47,844 nucleotides of DNA from Oxalobacteraceae bacterium (GTDB lineage Bacteria > Pseudomonadota > Gammaproteobacteria > Burkholderiales > Burkholderiaceae_D), in contig JAIXYM010000074.1 in the NCBI GenBank assembly GCA_027490255.1, positions 1-47,844 on the forward strand, given 5' to 3'. Both the position numbers and the translations under genes were made by a program. The notes under the pieces are model-generated. The model made no database searches, was not told where the DNA came from, and saw only the letters and a program-made list of their open reading frames with translations. This document shows positions 35,074 to 45,282 of the stretch, piece after piece (within the stretch, counting starts at the first letter, position 1; the number at the start of each line of letters is the position of its first letter).

Positions 35074-35964
35074 ATGACGCAACTCTCTCGCAAAGATCTG
35101 GTGCTGCTGGCACTGCTGACCCTGTTCTGGGGACTGAACTGGCCCGTGATGAAAATCGGTGTGCGCGATTTCCCGCCGCTGACGTTTCGCACCATCAGCA
35201 TGTTGGGTGGGCTGGTCGTGATCTGGCTAGCAGCGCGCGCGCAGGGCGCATCACTGGCGATACCTGCAGGTGCGAGGATGACGGTGATTCGTCTGGCGAT
35301 ACCCAATATGCTGATCTGGCATTCGATGATCATCATAGGTGTGAAGTTGTTGTCTTCGGGTCGCGCAGCAATCCTCGGCTACACCATGCCGGCCTGGGCT
35401 GTGCTCTCCGGTTTGATTTTTTTCGGTGATCGCATTAGCCGATCCGCACTTGTCGGCATTGCGCTGGCGATGAGTGGCGCCCTGCTTCTGCTCTCGAGTG
35501 AATTTTCTCGATTGTCGGGACAACCGGTGGGTACCGTACTGGCACTGATTGCCGCTGCCGGATGGGGCTTTGGCACGGTGCTGATGAAACGCACTCAGCT
35601 GGATATGCCAACGATCTCGCTCACCTTCTGGATGCTGTCATTCACGACAGTCATCATGGCGATGCTGGCGCTGATTTTCGAGTATCCCGCCATGCGCATA
35701 CCTAATCTGATCGAATGGGCCGCCATCATTTACAACTCGGCGATTATTTTTGGATTCGCGCACGTGGTGTGGTTCAGACTGGCGCGCATACTGCCACCGG
35801 TCGCCTCGAGCTTGTCGGTGATGTTCATTCCGGTGCTGGGCACTTTTTCAGGTGCGTGGATATTGGGTGAAGTGCCGCACTGGCAGGATTATGTGGCGAT
35901 GTTGCTGATATTGGGTGCGATGTCGACGGTGCTATTCAAGCCTCGGCCGGTACAGCAAGACTGA
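35074..35964 (+). CDS. EamA/DMT-family transporter
   Basis: A drug/metabolite transporter superfamily permease with two EamA halves of five helices each. From the ATG at 35074 it has 296 residues; an ATG at 35056 is also in frame, and neither has a visible ribosome site. The first repeat begins 'LLALLTLFWGLNWPVMKIG' and the second 'GTVLALIAAAGWGFGTVLMKR', the usual positions of the EamA signature. Substrate cannot be inferred. It is divergent from pyrF and convergent with dacB across a repeat pair. Confidence 0.9.
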   Translation: MTQLSRKDLVLLALLTLFWGLNWPVMKIGVRDFPPLTFRTISMLGGLVVIWLAARAQGASLAIPAGARMTVIRLAIPNMLIWHSMIIIGVKLLSSGRAAILGYTMPAWAVLSGLIFFGDRISRSALVGIALAMSGALLLLSSEFSRLSGQPVGTVLALIAAAGWGFGTVLMKRTQLDMPTISLTFWMLSFTTVIMAMLALIFEYPAMRIPNLIEWAAIIYNSAIIFGFAHVVWFRLARILPPVASSLSVMFIPVLGTFSGAWILGEVPHWQDYVAMLLILGAMSTVLFKPRPVQQD

Positions 35965-36020
35965 GGATGCTTGTAATTTTTGGCTCTAGTCGCTTTTTAT
36001 TTTTTAAATCGTTTGATGTA

Positions 36021-36180
36021 CGACGAAAGACACTGGATCCCGGCCTGCGCCGGGATGACGGTAGTTGTTGAGGCGACCGTAGCATTCCCACCGTCATCAC
36101 CTGCATGTGATAAATCTACGTGGGCGGATTGCATGCGACCCGAGTTCCCCCACTTGCTCCCAATGAAAGCCGGGATCCAT
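36021..36180. repeat. Dispersed hairpin repeat pair, second copy composite
   Basis: Copy 36021-36060 has the core ATCCCGGC-CTGC-GCCGGGAT (36037-36056). The inverted partner at 36092-36180 begins 'CGTCATCACCTGCATGTGAT', continues with 'GGGCGGATTGCATGCGACCCGA' -type sequence and ends 'AAAGCCGGGATCCA'. The internal segment matches that of the composite at 10651-10730, though diverged, so the same insert sits at the same point of the repeat in both. The pair fills the space between convergent eamA and dacB. Confidence 0.8.
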
Positions 36181-36240
36181 TTTCACTCTGGCAGTACACC
36201 GTGATATTCGCCAGACTCATATACAAAACTATCTGCCTGA

Positions 36241-37695
36241 TTAATCGCTCGTGTCGTAGACCCACTGCAGCAGCTGATCAAAACCCTGACGCATTGCACC
36301 CGCATTCGCATGATTGACCATGCAGACCACGACCACACGCTTGCCTGATTTGGTGGTCACATACCCCGCAATACTCATCACATCACCCAGACTCCCGGTC
36401 TTGATGTGCGCATTGGCTTTGACGGTACGATCAGAGAGGCGACGACTCATAGTGCCGTCTACGCCAGCCAGTGGCAGTGATGCCATGAACTCCGGCATGG
36501 TGGAAGTCTGCCAGGCACGTTGCAGCAAACGCGCCAGCGTCAGTGCGGAAATGCGTTCTTCACGCGAGAGTCCCGAACCATTGTCGAGCACCATGCCGGT
36601 GGTATCAATACCGCTGGACGACAGCCACCCCATCACTTTTGCACTCGCCGCGGTTGCGGTTGCGGGAACGCCACCGCGCTCGGCCGCGACTGACAATAAT
36701 AAATTCCGGGCCATCACATTATTGCTGTACTTGTTGATGTCACGAATGGATTGACCGAGGGTGACGGATGACCACTGCAAAATTTCTTTTGCGCTTGCAG
36801 GTACTCGAGCTTCGCGTGTTGGTCCGGTGATGGTGCCGCCGATTTCACTCCATAGCAATCTGAACACGGCATCGAAATACTGCGCATGATTGAGTGTGTG
36901 CAGATGCAGTGACAAGACTTTCTGTCCGCATGAGAGCGGATAGCTGCCGCCAAAACGCAGGGTCTTGCCGTTCAGTTCGGGCTTGAGAATAGTACGCAGA
37001 TCACCACATTCACCCTGACCGATCGCAGGCGGCTCGACAAGAAAATCAGCCATCGGCGGCTCGATGGAAAATAACGCACGGGCATTGCCTGTCTCGGGCG
37101 TCAGCTTGACTTGCAAGGCCTTGGCATCCAGCAGCAAGGCATCCGGCAAGGCGTTGTAAGCGCGATTGGCTTGGCCATCGAACGGTGGCGTATCGTCCGG
37201 CAGTTTCTGAAAGAGATTACGATCGATCACCAAGGCACCGCGAATCTCGCGTATGCCCGTGGCGCGCAACTGCCGCAGTAGGCGCCACAAATCTTCATAC
37301 GCAAAACGCGGATCACCACTGCCCTCGATAATCAGATCACCCTGCAGTACATCACCACGCTGTACACCGTCGATGTGTACGCGCGTGGTCCAGCGATAAT
37401 TCGGACCAAGCAACTCCAGTGCGGCCTGCGTCGTCACCAGCTTCATGATGGAGGCGGGACGGAAGATCGCCTGATTGTTATGTGCGACGATGGTCTCGCC
37501 ACTGAGGACGCGGCGTATGTCAACGGCGACCGCGTTTTCCGGAACCCCGGCTTTTTTCAGTGCCTGTACAAAAACAGGCGGAAGGTTGTTGTTACCTTTT
37601 GCATCATTCGTCGCTTGGGCAGGCAAGCCGACCATCAGCATCAGCGCCCAGATCATCAGGGGCAGGCAAAAAAAATGTCTCGGATGTTTTGACAT
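36241..37695 (-). CDS. dacB: DacB, D-alanyl-D-alanine carboxypeptidase/endopeptidase (PBP4, S13 family)
   Basis: Periplasmic low-molecular-mass penicillin-binding protein that trims and cleaves peptidoglycan cross-links. Taken from the ATG at 37695 it is 484 residues with a signal peptide ('FFCLPLMIWALMLMVGLPAQA', ~8-28). The serine motif SIMK is at 82-85, the SxN motif is in 'INKYSNNVMARNLLLS' and the KTG triad is in 'HIKTGSLGDVMSIAGYV' near the C-terminus. The frame is open further upstream to 37821, giving an N-terminal tail before the signal peptide that is unlikely to be real. It is divergent from the cyclodeaminase-like gene. Confidence 0.93.
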   Translation of the reverse strand: MSKHPRHFFCLPLMIWALMLMVGLPAQATNDAKGNNNLPPVFVQALKKAGVPENAVAVDIRRVLSGETIVAHNNQAIFRPASIMKLVTTQAALELLGPNYRWTTRVHIDGVQRGDVLQGDLIIEGSGDPRFAYEDLWRLLRQLRATGIREIRGALVIDRNLFQKLPDDTPPFDGQANRAYNALPDALLLDAKALQVKLTPETGNARALFSIEPPMADFLVEPPAIGQGECGDLRTILKPELNGKTLRFGGSYPLSCGQKVLSLHLHTLNHAQYFDAVFRLLWSEIGGTITGPTREARVPASAKEILQWSSVTLGQSIRDINKYSNNVMARNLLLSVAAERGGVPATATAASAKVMGWLSSSGIDTTGMVLDNGSGLSREERISALTLARLLQRAWQTSTMPEFMASLPLAGVDGTMSRRLSDRTVKANAHIKTGSLGDVMSIAGYVTTKSGKRVVVVCMVNHANAGAMRQGFDQLLQWVYDTSD

Positions 37696-37847
37696 AGGGT
37701 CAGGTGAACTCTTGTAATAATGAGATGCGGCACTGACGATTATCCCACGTGCCTGCCTGCGACTCGCCAGCGTTTGACGCAGCGGCGATGATTGCGTAGT
37801 CTCGTGCATCGACATCCACACTACCGCACTGCCACACTCCCACAGCC

Positions 37848-38798
37848 ATGATTCCTTTTTTCAGCAGCGAACAGATTCAACAGGCACTGCCCTGCACCAC
37901 GCTGATATCGGCCATGCGCGTGGCGTTTCGCGATGCCGCACAGGCCCCGCGCCGTCACGTGCATCCTTTGTCAGACACCGGATCATCGACCTTGCTGCTG
38001 ATGCCTGTGTGGCAAGCGAATGCGCATCTGGGCGTCAAGCTAGTGACGGTGGTGCCCGAAAATCAGGCGCGTCAACTGCCTACTGTGCAGGCGCTGTTCA
38101 TTTTGCTAGACACGACGACAGGGACGCCGCTGGCACTGATGGATGGCGAAGAACTCACCCTGCGCCGTACGGCGGCCGCGTCTGCGCTGGCCTCAACCTA
38201 CTTGTCTCGACCTGAGAGTGAGCACCTGCTTATCGTTGGGACCGGACAATTGGCACCTTATATGGCAGTGGCGCACTGCGCAGTGCGAGATATTCGTCGT
38301 GTCACGGTCTGGGGACGCGATCGGCAGAAGGCGCAACTCACTATCGAAAAAATTCAAGCGCTGGGATTGCCGGCCTCAGTGGTGATCGATGCTGCAGAAG
38401 ATCTCGATGCCGCCTCGAAGGCCGCTGACCTGATCAGCTGCGCCACCACCAGCCGGCATGCATTATTGCAATTGGCGTCGGTAAGACCGGGCACGCATAT
38501 CGATCTAGTGGGTGGCTTCAAACCGGACATGCGTGAAGCCGATGACGGGCTGATGTCTACCGCGCGACTGTTTGTCGATACCTTTGATGGCGCACTGGCC
38601 GAGGCCGGCGATTTGGTGCAGCCCATGCAAGCCGGTCTGATCACCCGCGCCTCGGTGCTTGCAGAGCTGGCCGACTTGGTCAGTGGTCGTCATGCCGGAC
38701 GCAGCAATGCACAAGACATCACGCTATTCAAATCCGTGGGTACGGCCATCCAAGATTTATGTGCGGCCGATCTGGTGTGGCAGCACTTCAAAGTTTAG
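37848..38798 (+). CDS. Ornithine cyclodeaminase / mu-crystallin family protein
   Basis: A 316-residue NAD(P)-dependent enzyme. The Rossmann motif is 'LLIVGTGQLAPYMAVAHC' (~126-143), the adjoining 'VTVWGRDRQKAQ' binds the cofactor ribose, and 'LMDGEELTLRRTAAASALA' holds the conserved Arg of the substrate site. 'GTHIDLVGGFKPDMREAD' carries the catalytic Asp. Family members include ornithine cyclodeaminase, alanine dehydrogenase and delta-1-pyrroline-2-carboxylate reductase. The 'G-K-P-D-M-R-E' version here fits the reductase/amino-acid-dehydrogenase branch as much as true cyclodeaminase, so the reaction is left open. Confidence 0.88.
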   Translation: MIPFFSSEQIQQALPCTTLISAMRVAFRDAAQAPRRHVHPLSDTGSSTLLLMPVWQANAHLGVKLVTVVPENQARQLPTVQALFILLDTTTGTPLALMDGEELTLRRTAAASALASTYLSRPESEHLLIVGTGQLAPYMAVAHCAVRDIRRVTVWGRDRQKAQLTIEKIQALGLPASVVIDAAEDLDAASKAADLISCATTSRHALLQLASVRPGTHIDLVGGFKPDMREADDGLMSTARLFVDTFDGALAEAGDLVQPMQAGLITRASVLAELADLVSGRHAGRSNAQDITLFKSVGTAIQDLCAADLVWQHFKV

Positions 38799-38833
38799 TC
38801 GTCACAGTCGGCGATTCACCCTACTGATTGTGG

Positions 38834-39727
38834 CTAGTCAGCGGGTTTCAAATTGTCCGGCAAGGGAATCCATTCAGTCTCTTCCGGCACGGGCGCAAAG
38901 CGCTGTGCTATCCAGTCACGCTTGGCCTGCTCGATGCGCTCTTCGCTGCTTGATACAAAATTCCAGACCAGATGTCGTGGCCCGTCCATAGGCTCACCAC
39001 CGAGCAGCATGACGGTCGCCCCTGAGCCGCCTGCAGTAACGGTGAGCGGATGCTGCGGTTTCAGTACCACTAACTGGCCGGCGTCGAAGCTGCCGTCGCT
39101 GCCCAAATCAAGATCGCCACTAACAATATAGATAGCCCGTTCTTCGTACTCGGCTGGTATGAGCTGACTCGCGCCGGCGGACAAACGCAGTTGCGCATAA
39201 AAGAGCGGCGAACGCGTTGGCAGCGGCGAGTGCAAACCGAGAAAACTGCCCGCGATCATGATCAGCTGAGTGCCCTCACCTTCGGCCACCGGCAATTCAT
39301 CGGCTTTCAGGTGCGTGAAGTCGGGTTCGCATTCTTCATCGGACTTTGGTAGCGCTACCCAGCATTGCAGACCATACAGTAATGAGAGCGAACTGCGCTG
39401 GTGGTGATCGCTGCGCTCGGAATGCACGATGCCTCGTCCTGCGGTCATCCAGTTAACTTCCCCGGGCCGTATAGCCTGCACCGTGCCCAGACTATCGCGA
39501 TGCAGAATTTCACCTTCGAGCAGCCAGGTGACGGTAGCAAGACCGATGTGCGGATGCGGGCGTACATCCAAGCCGATGCCGGGCTTTAGGATATTGGGCC
39601 CCATCTGATCCAAAAAAACGAAGGGCCCCACCATGCGCCGACCCGGAGCGGGCAAGGCACGGCGAACTTCGAAGCCATCACCCAGATCGCGGGTGCTGGG
39701 AATGATTAACGTTTCGATAGCGCTCAT
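38834..39727 (-). CDS. Pirin family bicupin protein
   Basis: 297 residues from the ATG at 39727, which has AGGA eight bases upstream; an ATG at 39736 adds three residues. The N-terminal cupin carries the pirin motif '[11 protein letters not shown]' then '[16 protein letters not shown]' and 'HRDSLG', with '[18 protein letters not shown]' supplying the remaining metal ligands. The C-terminal part holds '[21 protein letters not shown]', also typical. Bacterial pirins (YhhW type) bind metal and have quercetin dioxygenase activity in vitro; the physiological role is uncertain. Confidence 0.94.
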   Translation of the reverse strand: MSAIETLIIPSTRDLGDGFEVRRALPAPGRRMVGPFVFLDQMGPNILKPGIGLDVRPHPHIGLATVTWLLEGEILHRDSLGTVQAIRPGEVNWMTAGRGIVHSERSDHHQRSSLSLLYGLQCWVALPKSDEECEPDFTHLKADELPVAEGEGTQLIMIAGSFLGLHSPLPTRSPLFYAQLRLSAGASQLIPAEYEERAIYIVSGDLDLGSDGSFDAGQLVVLKPQHPLTVTAGGSGATVMLLGGEPMDGPRHLVWNFVSSSEERIEQAKRDWIAQRFAPVPEETEWIPLPDNLKPAD

Positions 39728-39912
39728 TACAGTCATCCTATTTAGTATTCGGGGATTTTACGGCGGCTTTCATGAGCACGAATCCGGACACCGTCTCAAT
39801 TTGCCACCAGGCCTGACTTTCGGACTTGGACCCTCAGACAGTCACTGCGGCTGCGAATTATCAATCGGGCAATTTATTGAAGTACTTCGACTGAAGTTTT
39901 CGCGAATGGTTC

Positions 39913-39941
39913 TTGAAAAAGCGCTCACCCGTCCTTATACT
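39913..39941 (+). promoter_or_regulatory. Sigma-70 type promoter of groESL
   Basis: TTGAAA at 39913-39918 and TATACT at 39936-39941 are separated by 17 bases, an almost consensus housekeeping promoter directed at groS. The CIRCE element begins at the last base of the -10 box, so a bound repressor would block initiation. 'CTTGAAA' also fits the sigma-32 -35 box, but the matching CCCCAT-type -10 is not clear. Confidence 0.85.
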
Positions 39942-39967
39942 TGGCACTCGCTGATGGAGAGTGCTAA
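39941..39967 (+). promoter_or_regulatory. CIRCE operator (HrcA binding site) for groESL
   Basis: TTGGCACTC (39941-39949), nine-base spacer, GAGTGCTAA (39959-39967). The right arm is consensus and the left arm differs from the consensus TTAGCACTC at one position. The position overlapping the promoter start is standard for HrcA repression of groESL. hrcA itself is not in the window. Confidence 0.95.
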
Positions 39968-40070
39968 CAATGCTGCCATCAAGATTTCCCAGAAAGTAGG
40001 TTCCGGGGGTCAGCCACTGGTTGGCATTCGGGTCTTCTTCAACATAACCCGTTGTTTTTAAGGAGTATTT

Positions 40071-40358
40071 ATGAGTCTTCGTCCTTTGCATGACCGCGTC
40101 ATTGTCGAGCGTCTCGAACAGGAAACCAAAACCGCCTCTGGCATCGTTTTGCCGGAAGCCGCTGCCGAGAAACCGGATCAGGGCAAAGTCGTTGCGGTTG
40201 GCAACGGCAAGATCCTGGAAGACGGGAAAGTCCGTCCGCTGGATGTGAAAGTCGGCGACAAAGTACTGTTTGGCAAATATTCAGGTCAGGCCGTGAAAAT
40301 CGACGGCAAGGAAGTTCTCGTCATGCGCGAGGACGACATCATGGCCATCGTGCAGTAA
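40071..40358 (+). CDS. groS: GroES co-chaperonin
   Basis: The 95-residue lid of the GroEL chamber. It starts '[37 protein letters not shown]', including the mobile loop ('[13 protein letters not shown]') that contacts GroEL, and contains '[11 protein letters not shown]' and the C-terminal '[12 protein letters not shown]'. AAGGAG lies at 40060-40065, five bases before the ATG. It is the first gene of groESL under the CIRCE-regulated promoter, after a ~120-base leader. Confidence 0.98.
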   Translation: MSLRPLHDRVIVERLEQETKTASGIVLPEAAAEKPDQGKVVAVGNGKILEDGKVRPLDVKVGDKVLFGKYSGQAVKIDGKEVLVMREDDIMAIVQ

Positions 40359-40424
40359 AGACGTCGGGCCACACCACTTTTTATGCACCCGGTACCTACC
40401 TGGGTTTGAATCTGAAATATCTGA

Positions 40425-42086
<1,662 letters not shown>

Positions 42087-42142
42087 TCACCCAGATTTAC
42101 TCCCCACGCTGCATTCGCAGCAAGGGAAATTCAGGGTGAATA

Positions 42143-42176
42143 AAAACCCCGACTTCTTAGGAAGGCGGGGTTTTTT
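42143..42176 (+). terminator. Rho-independent terminator of groESL
   Basis: AAAACCCCG-A-CTTC, loop TTAG, GAAG-G-CGGGGTTTT form a 13-pair stem with one A/G mismatch, followed by TTTTTT. It lies 57 bases after the groL stop and separates groESL from the toxin-like gene downstream. Confidence 0.95.
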
Positions 42177-42361
42177 ATTGCCCGCAAAAAAAGTTTGTTC
42201 ACCGAACCATGTATCTCTAATCGGATTCTTGCGAGGGATCATGCTTTTGTCGCACATTTGAAACGATTATCGCCAGTTATTGGTTACACAGATATCAGGA
42301 AATAACTATTTGCCATGTTGGCCGATAGGAAAAAAATATCTGAAAAACTGGGGATGACATC

Positions 42362-43537
42362 ATGCTTAGCAAAATCTACTCAAACGTCAGTCGTTATTCA
42401 CACGGACCAGCAGCTATTTCGAAAGTTCATCAAGCCAAGCGCTCGCTGAACAACTATAGCCATCAGAACCCTCGATTAGCTCGGCTGAACAGGGATTGTC
42501 TGGCAGATTTGCGGAAAGTTGAAGTGGACAAAAAGCTCTGGTCAACAATGTGCGAGATTGAAGATACACATCGTGTAAACATCAATGAAGAAATAAACTA
42601 TGAATACAATAACTTGCCTACAGATCGTTTAACTTCACCGGACAGCTCAGATGAAGCAGAACAGCGAGCACTGGGTTTTCAGCTGGCCTGTGCCCTCGGA
42701 ACAATAATACATTTCCTGAAACACTACTCCGTCACTGCCAAGGGCATGACATTAGAAGCAGCGATTGTTCCAAAATACAAAAACACTCTTATAGAAGCCG
42801 TCCACGATCGTTTTCGTAACTTGGAACTATCAGACCAGCTGGCTTTGGCCAGTGCAACGGAGCCTGAAACATTGGTGAAATTAGGCTTGCCCGTATCAAG
42901 AGAAGCGATGAATCTATCTTTGGCCGAAAAGAATGCGGGCAGGCCACAACTTCGTGAAGATCATCTATTGGCACTGATCGATTACTGCAACTCACAAACG
43001 GAAATGTTCAATCCGGTGAATGACAGCATGCGACTCTGGCAGATCAGTGGCGTGGGCAACCTGGCAACGATTACATCCTGCCTGTCGAAATCACTGAATG
43101 AAGGTCTGAAAATTCTGCTGATGCATGACGCTTTTGTTTATCGAGGACCACTCTACAAGGGCCTCACCCTACGTAACCCTGCTGGGTCATTCAGAGCGGC
43201 AAAAATGCAGCCCGGAATGGAACACACCAGTCCACACTGGTTATCGACAACTCGATTTGAAAAAGAAAACTATGCAGTAAAAAAAGGGGATCGCGATGTA
43301 CAACTGACGATCTGTGATGCAGAGGGCGTTCGGGCCCATATATTCAACGACGCCCAACCCAGAGGCGAGGGAGAGGTGATCATGCCACCCAAACCCTTGT
43401 ACTTCCTGAACGAGTCAGAAGTTGAGCCGGGCAAACTCAATCCTGACCGCAATCGTCCCACGATCTACTGCACAATGAGGGCGAATCGACCGGAAGCAGA
43501 CAGCGTACCCAAAGAGCCTTATGCGGTTCGTGTCTGA
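42362..43537 (+). CDS. Putative ADP-ribosyltransferase toxin/effector (R-S-E class)
   Basis: A 391-residue protein without a signal peptide. Its C-terminal ~150 residues carry the three landmarks of R-S-E ADP-ribosyltransferases in order: the NAD-binding Arg in 'FVYRGPLYKGL' (R261), an S-T-T triplet in 'PHWLSTTRFEKENY' (S295-T297; STS is usual), and the ExE catalytic pair in 'PRGEGEVIMPP' (E336, E338). The spacing matches ExoS/SpvB/VIP2-like toxins that modify host proteins, often at arginine. The first ~200 residues are unrecognised and largely helical; they may carry the secretion signal and targeting region. It lies after the groL terminator, so has its own promoter in 42177-42361, not identified. 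The end converges on the enoyl-CoA hydratase gene with five bases between. Confidence 0.75.
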   Translation: MLSKIYSNVSRYSHGPAAISKVHQAKRSLNNYSHQNPRLARLNRDCLADLRKVEVDKKLWSTMCEIEDTHRVNINEEINYEYNNLPTDRLTSPDSSDEAEQRALGFQLACALGTIIHFLKHYSVTAKGMTLEAAIVPKYKNTLIEAVHDRFRNLELSDQLALASATEPETLVKLGLPVSREAMNLSLAEKNAGRPQLREDHLLALIDYCNSQTEMFNPVNDSMRLWQISGVGNLATITSCLSKSLNEGLKILLMHDAFVYRGPLYKGLTLRNPAGSFRAAKMQPGMEHTSPHWLSTTRFEKENYAVKKGDRDVQLTICDAEGVRAHIFNDAQPRGEGEVIMPPKPLYFLNESEVEPGKLNPDRNRPTIYCTMRANRPEADSVPKEPYAVRV

Positions 43538-43542
43538 ATTAA

Positions 43543-44340
43543 CTAACGCTTCCAGTCCGGCGTACGCTTCTCAATAAACGCCTGGACTCCTTCGAGCGCA
43601 GCCTCATCCATCATATTGCAGGCCATCGTTTCTCCCGCCAGCTGGTAAGCAGCAGCAATGCCCATCTCCAGCTGGCGGTAGAACAACTGCTTACCCATCG
43701 CAATCGACACCGACGGTTTAGCCAGAATACTTGCCGCCAGGACCGCAAGCGCCTGATCCAGTTCGGCTGCCGGGACGACGCGATTGATTAGTCCTCGGTC
43801 CAGCGCCGTCTGCGCATTGATGAAGTCACCCGTCAGCAGCATTTCCATCGCCTGTTTACGGCCGAGATTGCGCGACAAACCCACCGACGGTGTCGAACAA
43901 AATAATCCGTAGTTAATCCCGGAGACCGCAAACGTCGCCTCGGCGGATGCCACCGCCAGATCGCACATCGCGACAAGCTGGCAACCCGCCGCCGCCGCGA
44001 TGCCCTGTACACGCGCAATAACGGGCTGCGGCATTTGCTGAATGGTCAGCATCATTTTGCTGCACTGATCAAACAGCTTTTTATAATAGGCGGCCGATGG
44101 TGCGGCGCGCATCTGCTTGAGATCGTGACCGGCGCAGAAGGCTTTCCCGTTAGCCGCCAGAATGACTAGGCGCGCAGTAGCGTCCTTGGCGATCGCCTCC
44201 AGCTCAGTCTGCAGTACGGTGAGCATTTCCTCGGACAGAGGATTGAATTTCTCGGCGCGATTGAGTGTGAGCTTGACGATACTGCCATCACGTTCGTGCA
44301 GCACATACGGCGTATCAGGATTGATTGCGTTCTTCGTCAT
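43543..44340 (-). CDS. Enoyl-CoA hydratase/isomerase family protein
   Basis: A 265-residue crotonase-fold enzyme from the ATG at 44340, which has GGGAGA five bases upstream (an ATG at 44352 adds four residues). The oxyanion-hole motifs are 'GKAFCAGHDLKQM' and 'GIAAAAGCQLVAMCDLAVAS'. In the second, the position of the first hydratase glutamate is not Glu, and the later 'GINYGLFCSTPSVGLSRNLG' lacks an obvious second acidic residue, so it may not be a classical hydratase; the pattern resembles ECHDC3-like proteins. The substrate is open. It is 12 bases after rbgA's end in transcription order, suggesting co-transcription. Confidence 0.88.
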   Translation of the reverse strand: MTKNAINPDTPYVLHERDGSIVKLTLNRAEKFNPLSEEMLTVLQTELEAIAKDATARLVILAANGKAFCAGHDLKQMRAAPSAAYYKKLFDQCSKMMLTIQQMPQPVIARVQGIAAAAGCQLVAMCDLAVASAEATFAVSGINYGLFCSTPSVGLSRNLGRKQAMEMLLTGDFINAQTALDRGLINRVVPAAELDQALAVLAASILAKPSVSIAMGKQLFYRQLEMGIAAAYQLAGETMACNMMDEAALEGVQAFIEKRTPDWKR

Positions 44341-44364
44341 GATGTCTCCCATCCGTTCTACTTT

Positions 44365-45282
44365 TTAATCTGCGTCGTCTTCGACGTGGACTTCTTGTGG
44401 CTCAGCCAAGGACGGCGGTGGCTGATAACTGGCCAACAGCGCAATACGGTTGGCGGGTGTTTCTAGGCTGATGCGACCAAGCGCACCACTGCGATAATCT
44501 AGTAAGAGTGTATGTGCCGCTTTTTCAAAGTCGGGAGCACCCCCTTTGAGGCGATAAGCACGGCGTACTGCAATATGCTCGATCACGCCTACTGCATCGA
44601 TGTTCTCGAGCTTCATGCCATAGCGAGCCACCAGTAAAGCTGGATAACGTTCGAGTAGCAGCCCTGCCAGAAACGTCGAAATTTCTTCCTCGATGATGGC
44701 ATTCACCCCAATCGCATGGCTGGCAGCGAGCATCAGCCCATCCGTGGGATGCTCAATCTTTGGCCACATCAGTCCGGGCGTATCAATGAGTACGATATTG
44801 TTGCCCAGATAAAGACGCTGTTGAGATTTGGTCACCGCTGGCTCATCACCCACCTTTGCGACGCGCTTTTTCAGTAGCGCATTCATGAGCGTCGATTTGC
44901 CGACGTTGGGAATGCCCATGATCATGACGCGCAACGGTTTCAGATTCGTTCCGCGATGCGGTGCCAGTTTCAAAGCCAGCGCTGGGATTTTCGCGACATC
45001 GGCAGGCTTGCGGCAAGAGATCGCCACCGCATGGACTTGCGGCTGTTTCGCATAATGGGCAATCCAGTCACGGGTCGCGTCGGGATCCGACAGATCGCTC
45101 TTGTTCAAGAGCTTCAGGCAAGGCCGCTGGCGAGCGAGGCGTAGTGACTCGATCATGGGGTTACTGCTGGCCTGGGGCACGCGCGCATCCAGCACCTCGA
45201 TGACGAGGTCGACTTTTTCCATGGACTCCGCCGCTTTTTTGCGCGCGGCGTTCATGTGACCGGGGAACCACTGAATGGACAT
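44365..45282 (-). CDS. rbgA: YlqF/RbgA ribosome biogenesis GTPase
   Basis: A 305-residue circularly permuted GTPase that helps 50S subunit maturation. The motifs come in the permuted order G4-G5-G1-G2-G3: 'LKLLNKSDLSDPD' (G4), 'AVAISCRKPA' (G5), 'IMGIPNVGKSTLMNALLKKR' (G1), 'VTKSQQ' (G2) and 'LIDTPGLMWPK' (G3). The N-terminal 'IQWFPGHMNAARKKAAESMEKVDLVIEVLDARVPQASSNP' is the family signature. The Asp/Glu-rich tail ends 'VHVEDDAD'. Confidence 0.95.
   Translation of the reverse strand: MSIQWFPGHMNAARKKAAESMEKVDLVIEVLDARVPQASSNPMIESLRLARQRPCLKLLNKSDLSDPDATRDWIAHYAKQPQVHAVAISCRKPADVAKIPALALKLAPHRGTNLKPLRVMIMGIPNVGKSTLMNALLKKRVAKVGDEPAVTKSQQRLYLGNNIVLIDTPGLMWPKIEHPTDGLMLAASHAIGVNAIIEEEISTFLAGLLLERYPALLVARYGMKLENIDAVGVIEHIAVRRAYRLKGGAPDFEKAAHTLLLDYRSGALGRISLETPANRIALLASYQPPPSLAEPQEVHVEDDAD

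Noticed and set aside
37696..37821. 42-residue extension before the DacB signal peptide.
   Set aside because: A signal peptide should be at the N-terminus; the start at 37695 gives the normal PBP4 length, although no ribosome site is obvious there.
39633..40061. Plus-strand frame of 142 codons before groS.
   Set aside because: It overlaps the pirin gene antisense and runs through the groESL promoter and CIRCE; no ribosome site or family match.
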